Origin: Microglena sp. YARC
Taxonomy: Eukaryota; Chlorophyta; Chlorophyceae; Chlamydomonadales; Chlamydomonadaceae
Length of the DNA stretch: 64,000 nt
Reading direction: 5' to 3'
NCBI GenBank assembly: GCA_022414725.1
Contig: CM039462.1
Span: 4,049,936-4,113,935 of the forward strand
Shown here: positions 56,086 to 64,000 of the stretch, one piece after another
Position numbering within the stretch: the stretch's first letter is position 1
How the letters are laid out: every line of letters starts with the position of its first letter
Translations under genes and position numbers: made by a program
Notes under the pieces: model-generated
The model's database searches: none
What the model was told of the DNA's origin: nothing
The model's input: the letters and a program-made list of their open reading frames with translations, nothing else

Positions 56086-56106
56086 GGAGTGTACATCAGG
56101 GTAGTG

Positions 56107-56345
56107 CAGGACGCAGTGTCCTGCGTCGCAGGACGCAACATGGGGAGGGTCCGTTGCTTCCAAGGCGCAGGTTTAGGATGTTGGTTGCGTCTCACCCATC
56201 AGTTGATTGGCCTACCACCACTCCGTTTCCGTGGGCTACGGGTTATGTGGAGTTGTTGACAGTGGGACGCAGCCTACGCATTTGACTGCGTCCCAGGACG
56301 CAACCTACCGAATTAGGGTGCGTCCCAGGACGCAACCCCTGGGGT
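56107..56345. repeat. Cluster of GCGTCC-GGACGC palindromes
   Basis: GTCCTGCGTCGCAGGACGCA (56119), GGACGCAGCCTACGCAT (56272), TGCGTCCCAGGACGCAACC (56300 and again 56320): the same short palindrome at least four times in 240 bases, about 500 bases upstream of the SGNH gene start. Confidence 0.85.
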
Positions 56346-56850
56346 CCGTTTGAAGTACCCTGGTGTACATTACCTCATGGTGAGGAATAGCCGCGGCGTC
56401 CAGCTCGGGGATGCCTCGCGACTGGATACCGCTCGCGGTGGGTTGGCATTGGCGGCAGGGGGAGCAGACATCCTGGCGCTCTGACGACGAGGGACGCTTG
56501 AAGTCATTGGCGAAGAACTCAATACCGGTACATCAGTCACGGACCCCTATGTCACAGACAGACCCGTCTGCGCCGGTCCGCGCTTGTATTTTGAAAGAGG
56601 TAACTGACACGCTCTGCGGCTTAAAGGCGCTACGGCCCCCTACAGTAGCGTGTTACACTTACGCGCCCCCCCGTTAGTGTGCTCGCCAGTCATTGTGCAC
56701 TTACTATCTTTCCCACTTGCTCTTCAGTCAAGGAAGCAAAGCGTTTGAATCGAATGTTTGTCTGCATTCAGAAGCCCATAGGTCCCAAACTGCGCCTCTG
56801 AATTTCTAATCTAACGCAGACGCAGTTCGAGACTATCCTGCTCGATTCAT

Positions 56851-59800
56851 ATGCGCAGCATGAGATCCCCCGAGCCTCTTCTTGCTTGCACGTCCATTCA
56901 ATTGTTCGTCGCGCTTCTGCTGAGCGTCGGGTCTGTCGCTCACTGTAGGGAGCTGAAGCAGGAATTCGACCTGAATGCGAGAATTGCAGATGTGACGCAA
57001 AGGAGCTCTTGGAACCATAATGTGAGGATGCTACTGCTTTGATGGACATATTACAGTCTGGTCTGGTCCCCCCCCCCCCCCCCCCCCCCCACCCTCACCC
57101 CCACTACAGCCACCCCACCCACATATCCCTCCTTCCCACCGTGGGTGTGTAGGTTGGTTGGCTTGATCAAATGGTCCATCAGCCTTCAGGCTGCTCACCC
57201 TCTGTGAGCAGCATAAACAAAAGGCTACTATCCCACACTTCTGACAACAGAACATAACCACATGGGCGTATACTGTTAGGATGTAACTTGCTCATGCTTA
57301 CAGGCACACCCCACACATGTCATTGCTTTTTGGCGGAGCCCCCCTTCTGTGGGGTGGGAGCCCCTAGAGTCACCCCGTAGTTCACATGTTGTTTGTTTGT
57401 TTGTCAGCATGTAACCCTGGCCCCAACTGCCCCCTGGCCCTTTTGTAAACCCTGGCTTCTGTCCACTGCACTTGATTCCGGTGCCACCTGTCGCCCTGAT
57501 TGCCAACAATCGGCCAATTGTCTGTAACGATTGCGACGTGCCTAATATTTGTTTGTTTTAGTCCCTCCTGTGATGTTTGGGCAAGAACCTCAACCATTTT
57601 TCGTCTACCGCTGGACTGTAACAACATACCGCCTGTCATTTTAATCCTGCAATCCCTCGCATACTTCAGTAATCATGCATTCGGTCCATTTGATTTCACA
57701 TCACATCATTTTGCATTGTCACAGACTGGCCATAGTTGACCAAAGTCAAGCCCACTCCACAACATCCAAAGGGTCTTGCAACCATCCTCCACTCAATTTC
57801 GTCAAGCTGTGGGCACATGCAAAGTCCAGTTGGGCACCAGGATCATGTTACCCATCCTTGAAACGTCCCCATACACCCTAGATCAGTAGGTGTAACATAG
57901 CCAATCACAAGCTTACGCACCCTTTATAGCAATTCATCAGATGATTTGGAATTCGATTTCTTAAAAAAGGTTGAAGGTCATACTTCCTACCTCCAATTTT
58001 GTCTGGAATTCTGAGAATTTTGAGAAGTCTGGGAAATCTGTTGTAAATTGGCCTGAAAAAGAGGTATGAAGTTTCACCTAAGAATGTCCATTCCAAATCA
58101 TGCGCTGAATTTCCATAAAGCGCTCTTGTACGCCATTCACAGCCTGGTACAACCTTTCAAACTTCCCACCAACCAAAGCCCACAGCCCACAGTTGTGTCG
58201 CTCTCTAGACTAGTCTTTCTTTCATCTCGATATCAATCCTTTCAATAGCAATCCTTTCTCTGCACCTCTGCTCTCATTAGATTTGTCTGTTGAGAGTATG
58301 TAGTATGTACAAGGAGGGCTGAATATCCTGTGGGCTTAACACTTGGTGTTCTATGATCCGTTGTGAGTCCATCCCCCACATTCCTTTTGGGAATTCTGAT
58401 TTACCTGCTGTACCCTCTCTCTTGTGCTCAATATGAACTGCCCCCAGGATCCCCCTCAATCTAACTCACGCTTGTGCCCTCTCTCTTGTGCTCAGTATGT
58501 ACTGCCCCAAAGGGCTCTAGCTAAAGGGATGACTGTTGTGGGAGACAACAGCCGAACAAAGAACTTCATGAGGAAAATGATCGAGGGTAAGGTGGTGGAT
58601 TGGGATGGGGTGCGGCAAGGTGGGGTGTTGTAAGATGGGGCGATGTTGGGCGGTTGTGTGAGTGGGTGGTAGTGCTGGGTGTGGGTGTGTGTGTGTGTGG
58701 TGTGGTGGAGTGTGTTTGTGGGGTGGAATGGGACGGCGTGTGTGTGTGTGTGTGTGTGTGTGGGCGGGGGGGGAGGGGGGGCGTGTGTGTGTGTGTCGGG
58801 GGTGGGTGAATGGCGTACAGTAGGGTGGGAGAGGTTGCGATGGCGTAGAACGTGGGGAGCCAGTTTGTGTGTGTGGGGGGGGACAGGGACGGCATGGGGT
58901 GGGGGGTGGGGGTGGGGGGGGGATGGCGTGTATGTGGGGTGGGGTTGGGGGTTGGGGTGTGTGGAGGTGTGTGGGGGGCTGCGTGGTGTGGTGCCCATCC
59001 TTCATGTCTCATGATCCCTTACATAATCTACCTTCTGTGCATTGCTGGCAGGCAAGCCTGTGAAGTATGCCCTGCTGGGTGGCAGCATCAGCACCCAAAG
59101 GGGAGCTCCCCACGGGGACATGCAGTGGCATGGTGTGATGCAGAAGTGGTTTGAGCTAACATTCACAGAGTGTGGACACAAGTGAGTGTGGACAGTGGAG
59201 GAGTATTGAAGTACTGGCATGGTGTGATGCATTCTCACAGATAGTGGGAAAAGGTAGGGGCTGGCAATGGAGAAGGGTTGAAGTACTGACATGGTGCAAT
59301 GCAGAAGTGGTCTGATCTCACACACACCGGTAGTGGGAAAAGGTAGGGGTTGAGAAGGGGGAAGTGCTGTAGTGTTGTCAACATGTCATCTGAGTCAGCA
59401 TCAGCACCCATAGGGGGGCACCACATATGGACATGCACTGGGATGGGTTGATGCAGAAGTGGCCTGAGCTCACATTCACGGAGCGTGGAAAAAGTGAGGT
59501 TTGAGAATGGGGAGGCAGTACAGTTTGTTTTTGGCTGTGCGTTGCAGCTTATATGCTGCTCCTTTACCCCACCCTTGGGCCAAACCTAAAGCTAGCTAGT
59601 GTGCCTCAAAGCTGACAGGACAGGCATTCCTAAGCAGCTGAGAGCTTTGGGCTTGACATAGGGACTGGCTAATAGAGCTGAATGGAAGCTGCCACTTGTA
59701 GCCCCATAAATGAAAAGTGATGAGCTCTACAGTACACATTATAAGTATGACCATATATTTTATTTTCGTCCACAACCAGCAGCTTCTAGGCAGCCCCCCT

Positions 59801-62800
59801 AGCTTGCTACCCAGCCAAACCAAACACAGTCTAATCCACCTGGTTGCTGCTGTTATCACTTTCCTACACTTGCTGAAATCTTGGCGCATAGCCGGATAAT
59901 AATTCAGGAGTGCCTAGAAGCTGCTGCTCGTAGCCGGAAAGAAAAACACTGCGCATGATAGACGCTGATACCACTGACATGAATGGTTGTCATACAAAAT
60001 GCAACAAAAACGGAGAGGACAGAGAGACATAAAAAACAATTTAACACCTGAAAAGGTATAATGGCAACAAATAATGAATCAAGTTAAAAAGCCAAGCCCC
60101 CCCCAGCCCTATCTCCCCTCACTCCCCTCCTCCCTGTCTGAAAGCTTCTTTCAGATTCCCAGATTTCAGCATAAGATTACATTCGCAAGAATGGACACCA
60201 GAAATGAACCCCAACCAGTTCGTTACTGTTTCTCACTCCCCCCTCCCCCCCTCCCTGTCTGTGAACTTCTTTCAGATTCCCAGATCTCAGCGTAAGATTA
60301 CATTCGCCAGAATGGACAAATGAACTTCACACATGCAATGACAACCAGTTTGTCACAGCCTGCAACATGGCTATTGGATCCTCCGGCGCCATCTTTGCAG
60401 AGAAGTGTCTTGCTCAGAAGGTATGCACACCTTTTCTCTTTTGGGCTATTTATTTTGGGGTTGTGCACACTATTGATGGTACACACACTTTGTTTTGTCT
60501 TCACAGTCTACACCATGTTCATTGCCTCCTCTGGCGCCATCTCTGCTGATAAGTGTATTGCTCAGATGGTACACATATCTATCGTTGTGTTTATGCATTC
60601 AAATTTTTGCTGGAAAGGTTATTGCTCAAAAAGTATGAACTCCTGTTCTCTTTTGTGCTATTTATTTATCTATTTATTTGTTAGGGTTATGCACACCATA
60701 TCTTTCTTTGTCACGGTCTACAACATGGCCATTGGCAGCTATCTTTGCTAATAAGTGTATTGCTCATTAGGTATGCACACCTTATATTTTGGGGGCAGTT
60801 CTTTTGGGGGTTATGTACACTATTAATGCTAGGCACACTGTTTTTTTCTGGGGTTAATACGTATGTTAACGTGCATATTTTCTTCTGATGAAAGGTAATG
60901 AAAACTTCGTGGGGCAGGACTGGGGCATTGCTTTCCTTTTCAGCTACAACAGTAGCTTCTAGGCAGCTCCTCTGACAGGCTCCTCTGCCAAACATAATGC
61001 AATTCAGTGCATCTTGAAGCTGACAACATCAGCTGTCCATAACTGCTGCGTTGTTTTGGTGTAGCTCAGTGGCTGGCTCATAGAGCTGCCTAGAAGCTGC
61101 TGATACAAGTTTAAACAAAAAAACCTGGATGGAGGGCATGATCTTATTGTCGTAGTGCAACAAAGACTGTGGAGCAGGCTGGTTCAAGGGTACTTCAGAA
61201 TCTACGTTTCATGTCCCCAATCTACGTTTCATGAGCCAAGATCTACATATCAAACAGAACAACCCCTCCACAGTATGCATTTTGAAATTGAAAACCTAAC
61301 GTTTTGAAAAATCCTTGTGTGATGATGATAATGGTGATGGTTACGTTCTCTTCGTGCCCTGTTGGACTCCAAATGTGTAGACTCAAGTTGCGTTCAGTTC
61401 ATCAATCGTTTTTATTTTTAGCCCTTTTTGTCACGGTTAGGCAAGTCCCTTCGACCTATTTGACCTACCCCTGGGCTATAACATACATACACACAGACAG
61501 ACTAACTCCAAATGTGAAGAGACCGCACATGTGTTCAGACCAGATTACCGCCCTCAATGAAGCAGACAAATTGGGCCTTATTTGCAGTGATTTTTTTAAG
61601 GATTTGATCACTAACTCAAATAATCGTGCTGCACGATTCCCAGGTCTGGAGTTTGAGGAGATGGAAACATTAATAATCGCTCAGCGCGATTTTGCTTACA
61701 TTCTGGGCCGAGGAATAAACAAAATAATCGTGCACACTTATAAACAAGGTTTGAGCCACTCATTCAGCGTTTGTCGATACCTCGTGGCTCAACCCGTCGC
61801 CCAAAATCTACGTACCCAGAGTTTCAGTTGCAGATGTCAAATCGATAACAGCTTCTGGCGGGGGCGGGGGAAGAGAGCACCGCTCTACTGGGCGACCTAG
61901 GCGAGTGGGCTCCACAACCATGACGGAGCCTGTGATGGTCTTCCATCTCCCGGGAGGAGGCTTGTTCGTTAGAGCAGTAGGCTTGCGGCCTACCTTGCCC
62001 TTGGCTTTGTCCTTATTCGGGACCATTCAGCTTGCTCCATCGATCGGGTCAAAGCGTTTGAAGCTCGAAACAATAACCGCAGCAGTTCTTCGACGCATAA
62101 CAGACCTGAAACCACAGGCCGTTACTTTCGTTTGAACGGTGAGTGGCGTGTGGAGTCCACAGTTGCTGTGGAGCCGTGTGGACCTAACTAACCTGACGTG
62201 TCAGGGACTGTCAGCCTGTGCCAAGGCCAACCAATTCCAAAACGATGCCAACAAAGTAGCTGCACGTTGCCCGAGCCAACCGTCTGCGACGTCTGAAACA
62301 TTAAAAAGCGTGCGGCGCGATGCCTCACCCAAGCCATCGGTCGGTCGGAAACATTAAGTATCGTGCATGCACGATGCTTCACCCAACGTTTCAGAATTCG
62401 AAAACATTAACCAGACCTGAGAAAACGATGGACCGATTCTCAAATAACATTAAAATCGTGCAAAAAACGATTAATCGTGCCTAAAAAAAATCACTGCTTA
62501 TTTGGCTTTGTGTAAGGCCCCCTTGTAAAGGCTGCTTTCGTGGTCCAGCCCCACTGTTTAATTATAGACGCTTCAACCCACGGTTACACCGGTCGCACCA
62601 GGAGGTGCCGATTATACCTAAGGATTCGGCGTCGACCTAGGCCTCTGGCCCACGCCAATCAACTGAGGCCTTCATCCCACCTCACCTGCGCTTAAACTTG
62701 TCACATGGGCCGGTCAACTCAGGTTGATAAGAGCAGCCAGGTTTATTTCTACTCAAGCACAGGAAGCATAGTGCTTGGAATTTCAGATGCGCTGAATCCT

Positions 62801-64000
62801 CCTTGGTTACACATTGTTTTCTTCATACCGGTATAACTTGTTAATATTTTTCTTTCACTGCCGAGGGTGGCAAGCAAGTTGAAGTTCACAATGAGTTTCA
62901 CTCCCCCCCTCACTTTGTAATTCAGATCCCCAAGGACGTGGACTTAGTCATACTGGAGTACACCATGAACAGCCTGGATCCAGCTTCCCAGGTAAGTGGG
63001 TTTGCTAATTTAAAAACAAAACTGGCCTACAGATATATGAAGAAAAAGACTGCGAGCACCACTCTCAAGAATTGGAAGACTTTAGCAGGGCTAGAAAGCT
63101 GATTACTATACTTAATTTTGCTCCATTGTTTCCCCCCTTGCTTGCTTTGGGTTGTGTGCTCACTTCTGTGTTGTTTCCCACTTTGTGTAGGTCCCAAACA
63201 TCGGCAGGCTTACCACACTCCTGCCCAACCTTATATTGGGCTTGGTGCTGTGTGGCTCCCCCCTTTGTGGCTTCCCTCCCCTCCCCTTCTGCCCCCCCCC
63301 CCCCCCCCCCCCCTTCGTAGTGCAGATCACTGACTTGTACGACCCACGCACTTAGGGTTGCTTTTCCCCTTGCACATGCCATTATTAACATCGGCAGGCT
63401 TACCACCCTCCCGCACAACCACTCCATCCAATATTGTTGTGATCAGTGCTTTGCTGCTTCCCCCTGGCATAGTTCATTATTAACACAGAGAGGCTTACCC
63501 CCTTCCCACTCATCCACCATTACTCCAACCAATCGTGTTATGTGTTCAGTGCTGTGTTGCTTCCCCTTTCTTGTTTCCCCCTTGATTGCTTTGCTCTGTA
63601 GTTTCCTCCTTGTAGTGTGCTCAATGATGTGTTGCTTCCCCACCTGCATAGGCCATTATTAGCAATGGTAGGTTTACTACCCGCCCACTCATCCACCACT
63701 AGTCTAACCAAACTTGTTATGTGCTAAATGCTCTTTTGCTTCCATCTTTGCATAGGCCATTGTAAACATAGAGAGGCGATCACTGGAGCGTCTCATGAGA
63801 AAGGTACGGTGCTGTCGGTTGCTGCGTAGAAGGTAGTTGAGGTGGTTTTGAGGTGGTTGGATGTGGGTTTAGGGTTGATGTTCATGCACACCGTCACTGG
63901 ATGCTGCATATAAGGTAGTTGGGGTGGTTTGATGTGGGTTTAGGGTTGATGCTCATGCACACTGTCACTGGAAAGCCTGCAAAGCCCGCAAAAAACAAAA
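56851..64000 (+). CDS. Secreted SGNH/GDSL-like hydrolase, first six exons; runs off the window
   Basis: Exons 56851-57021, 58496-58586, 59052-59181, 60276-60420, 62926-62991, 63756-63803 join in phase. Residues about 1-32 form a signal peptide (SIQLFVALLLSVGSVAHC). Then YVLPQRALAKGMTVVGDNSR and MRKMIEGKPVKYALLGGSIS, whose GGSIS is the SGNH block I with the nucleophilic Ser; HGVMQKWFELTFTECGHKFP; NMAIGSSGAIFAEKCLAQK (block II Gly); and IPKDVDLVILEYTMNSLD, the block III Asn region. This order matches algal secreted SGNH proteins (VGGSIS...DVDLVIVEY-ND). The Asp usual after Asn is Ser here. The catalytic Asp-His block lies beyond the edge. Substrate unknown; esters of cell-wall or exopolysaccharide are usual for the superfamily. 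Confidence 0.82.
57335..57500. repeat. Diverged copy of the TCTG/ACCCTGGCC dispersed repeat
   Basis: GCGGAGCCCCCCTTCTGTGG, TTTGTTTGTTTGTCAGCATG, TAACCCTGGCCCCAACTGCC, TCTGTCCACTGCACTTGATT; matches 6712-6810 plus 8300-8390. Confidence 0.8.
57700..57790 (-). repeat. Dispersed repeat family D copy (reverse)
   Basis: TTGACCAAAGTCAAGCCCAC, TCCACAACATCCAAAGGGTC, TTGCAACCATCC. Confidence 0.78.
57930..58112. repeat. MITE-like family C copy
   Basis: AGCAATTCATCAGATGATTT at the left, CATTCCAAATCATGCGCTGA at the right, GGAATTCTGAGAATTTTGAG inside. Confidence 0.78.
58402..58441 (+). repeat. Echo of the acceptor and 5' end of exon 58496-58586
   Basis: CCCTCTCTCTTGTGCTCAAT-ATGAACTGCCCCCAGGA copies CCCTCTCTCTTGTGCTCAGT-ATGTACTGCCCCAAAGG at 58476-58512. 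The copy's acceptor AG has become AA, so only the downstream one can splice. Confidence 0.9.
58600..58990 (+). repeat. G/T-rich tract after exon 58496-58586
   Basis: (GT)n and G runs with almost no C; starts ~15 bases after the donor. Complement frames (Pro/His/Thr) are not genes. Confidence 0.9.
59205..59510 (+). repeat. Echoes of the 3' part of exon 59052-59181
   Basis: GCATCAGCACCCATAGGGGG, ATGGACATGCACTGGGATGG, TTGATGCAGAAGTGGCCTGA, GCTCACATTCACGGAGCGTG (59398-59486) mirrors the last ~100 bases of the exon, and AAAGTGAG mirrors the donor. Two shorter copies (GGCATGGTGTGATGC at 59216, GACATGGTGCAATGCAGAAG at 59287) lie between. Confidence 0.9.
59528..59710. repeat. AGC-core element, subfamily A2
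   Basis: GCGTTGCAGCTTATATGCTG-CTCC left, GAATGGAAGCTGCCACTTGT-AGCC right; CAGGCATTCCTAAGCAGCTG inside. Confidence 0.7.
59757..59944. repeat. AGC-core TIR element, complete copy
   Basis: TTTATTTTCGTCCACAACCA, GCAGCTTCTAGGCAGCCCCC; right GTGCCTAGAAGCTGCTGCTC, GTAGCCGGAAAGAAA. Confidence 0.88.
60122..60235 (+). repeat. Echo of the acceptor and 5' half of exon 60276-60420
   Basis: CCCTGTCTGAAAGCTTCTTT-CAGATTCCCAGATTTCAGCA-TAAGATTACATTCGCAAGAA-TGGACA precedes the real CCCTGTCTGTGAACTTCTTT-CAGATTCCCAGATCTCAGCG. The copy has an intact acceptor but frame-breaking changes (CATAAG). Confidence 0.92.
60495..60775 (+). repeat. Two echoes of the 3' half and donor of exon 60276-60420
   Basis: CACAGTCTACACCATGTTCA-TTGCCTCCTCTGGCGCCATC-TCTGCTGATAAGTGTATTGC-TCAGATGGTAC (60503-60572) and GTCTACAACATGGCCATTGG-CAGCTATCTTTGCTAATAAG-TGTATTGCTCATTAGGTATG (60715-60775) follow the real CACAGCCTGCAACATGGCTA. 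The first still reads MFIASSGAISADKCIAQM with a usable donor. Confidence 0.92.
60938..61100. repeat. AGC-core TIR element, complete copy
   Basis: CTTTTCAGCTACAACAGTAG-CTTCTAGGCAGCTCC left; AGAGCTGCCTAGAAGCTGCT right. Confidence 0.85.
61304..61900 (+). other. Unassigned 198-codon ORF in an SGNH-gene intron
   Basis: The middle part (DQITALNEADKLGLICSDFF, GLEFEEMETLIIAQRDFAYI) is protein-like but unrecognised. 61432-61490 of it is a dispersed repeat (ACGGTTAGGCAAGTCCCTTC, TTTGACCTACCCCTGGGCTA) also found at 43010-43053 and, reversed, near 5045-5095. It may be a decayed transposon fragment. Confidence 0.3.
61618..62485. repeat. Scattered ATCGTGC/GCACGAT palindromes next to CATTAA
   Basis: AATAATCGTGCTGCACGATT (61619), CATTAATAATCGCTCAGCGC (61671), AATAATCGTGCACAC (61719), CATTAAAAAGCGTGCGGCGC (62299), CATTAAGTATCGTGCATGCA-CGATGC (62352), CATTAAAATCGTGCAAAAAA-CGATTAATCGTGCC (62450). 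At least six sites share CATTAA-n-ATCGTGC with its complement after it. Confidence 0.75.
63183..63755 (+). repeat. Four echoes of the acceptor and 5' end of exon 63756-63803
   Basis: The real CATAGGCCATTGTAAACATA-GAGAGGCGATCACT is preceded by CATAGGCCATTATTAGCAAT-GGTAGGTTTACTAC (63651), CATAGTTCATTATTAACACA-GAGAGGCTTACCCC (63469), ACATGCCATTATTAACATCG-GCAGGCTTACCACC (63375) and GTAGGTCCCAAACATCGGCA-GGCTTACCACAC (63187). Unit 90-190 bp with shared intron text CCACTCATCCACCA and GTGTTATGTG-TCAGTGCT. Confidence 0.9.
63804..63985 (+). repeat. About 90-bp tandem duplication after exon 63756-63803
   Basis: GAAGGTAGTTGAGGTGGTTT, GATGTGGGTTTAGGGTTGAT-GTTCATGCACACCGTCACTG is repeated as TAAGGTAGTTGGGGTGGTTT, GATGTGGGTTTAGGGTTGAT-GCTCATGCACACTGTCACTG. 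Confidence 0.92.

Larger units (their letters stand above)
53036..56850. other. Region between the visible starts of the divergent rhomboid-like and SGNH genes
   Basis: A (CT)n tract at 53126-53177, part of family E at 53330-53375, then largely unique sequence. The missing first exon of the rhomboid-like gene should be here on the minus strand (its last exon codon needs 2 leading bases); no candidate was convincing. 54.2-55.9 kb shows no repeats or genes I can support. Confidence 0.55.

Noticed and set aside
58517..59005. Pro/His/Thr-rich minus-strand ORFs (up to 168 codons)
   Set aside because: Complement of a G/T-rich intron tract overlapping real SGNH exon splice sites.

Overview
This window looks like nuclear DNA of a green alga, probably of the prasinophyte/chlorophyte kind; no species can be named from sequence alone. 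Genes are split by GT-AG introns. The protein families match land-plant/green-algal relatives: an M50B-like membrane peptidase, a plant RBL-type rhomboid and an SRC2-like C2 protein. Transposons are eukaryotic: Copia, DIRS/tyrosine-recombinase, LINE, Helitron and TIR elements. No rRNA, tRNA, operon or CRISPR was seen. Family assignments rest on remembered family motifs and on intron phases worked out by hand, not on searches.

Layout. 1-773: truncated Copia Gag/protease (-). 1462-20841: M50B-like peptidase gene (+), eight exons found; its last intron carries a ~5.2 kb DIRS-like retroelement in antisense, and another intron carries a LINE fragment. 20842-23002: repeats only. 23003-29694: three-exon gene (+) for a ~1108-residue protein of unknown function, more than half of it a ~89-copy EQLPES-type heptapeptide array. 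29820-31021: TIR transposon. 31-34.8 kb: repeats, no convincing gene. 34871-36302: SRC2-like C2-domain gene (-). 38130-53035: rhomboid-like gene (-), seven exons found, probably catalytically dead; one intron holds a second TIR element and a 3.1 kb palindrome of two tail-to-tail Helitron-like copies plus a third partial copy. 53.0-56.85 kb: intergenic repeats. 56851 to the right edge: secreted SGNH/GDSL-like hydrolase gene (+), six exons found, running off the window.

The most unusual pattern is that introns of the three long genes contain degraded copies ('echoes') of neighbouring exon ends together with the splice site. Copies of an exon's 5' end plus acceptor lie in the intron upstream; copies of its 3' end plus donor lie in the intron downstream. 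I count at least twelve such clusters. In the heptad-repeat gene a related sign appears: an 11-12 base direct repeat sits at both ends of intron 1. This suggests that tandem duplication anchored at splice junctions is a main force enlarging (or creating) introns here. Dispersed MITE-like families, including one with TIRs built on an AGCAGCTTCTAGGCAGCTCC core in about 15 copies, fill the rest.
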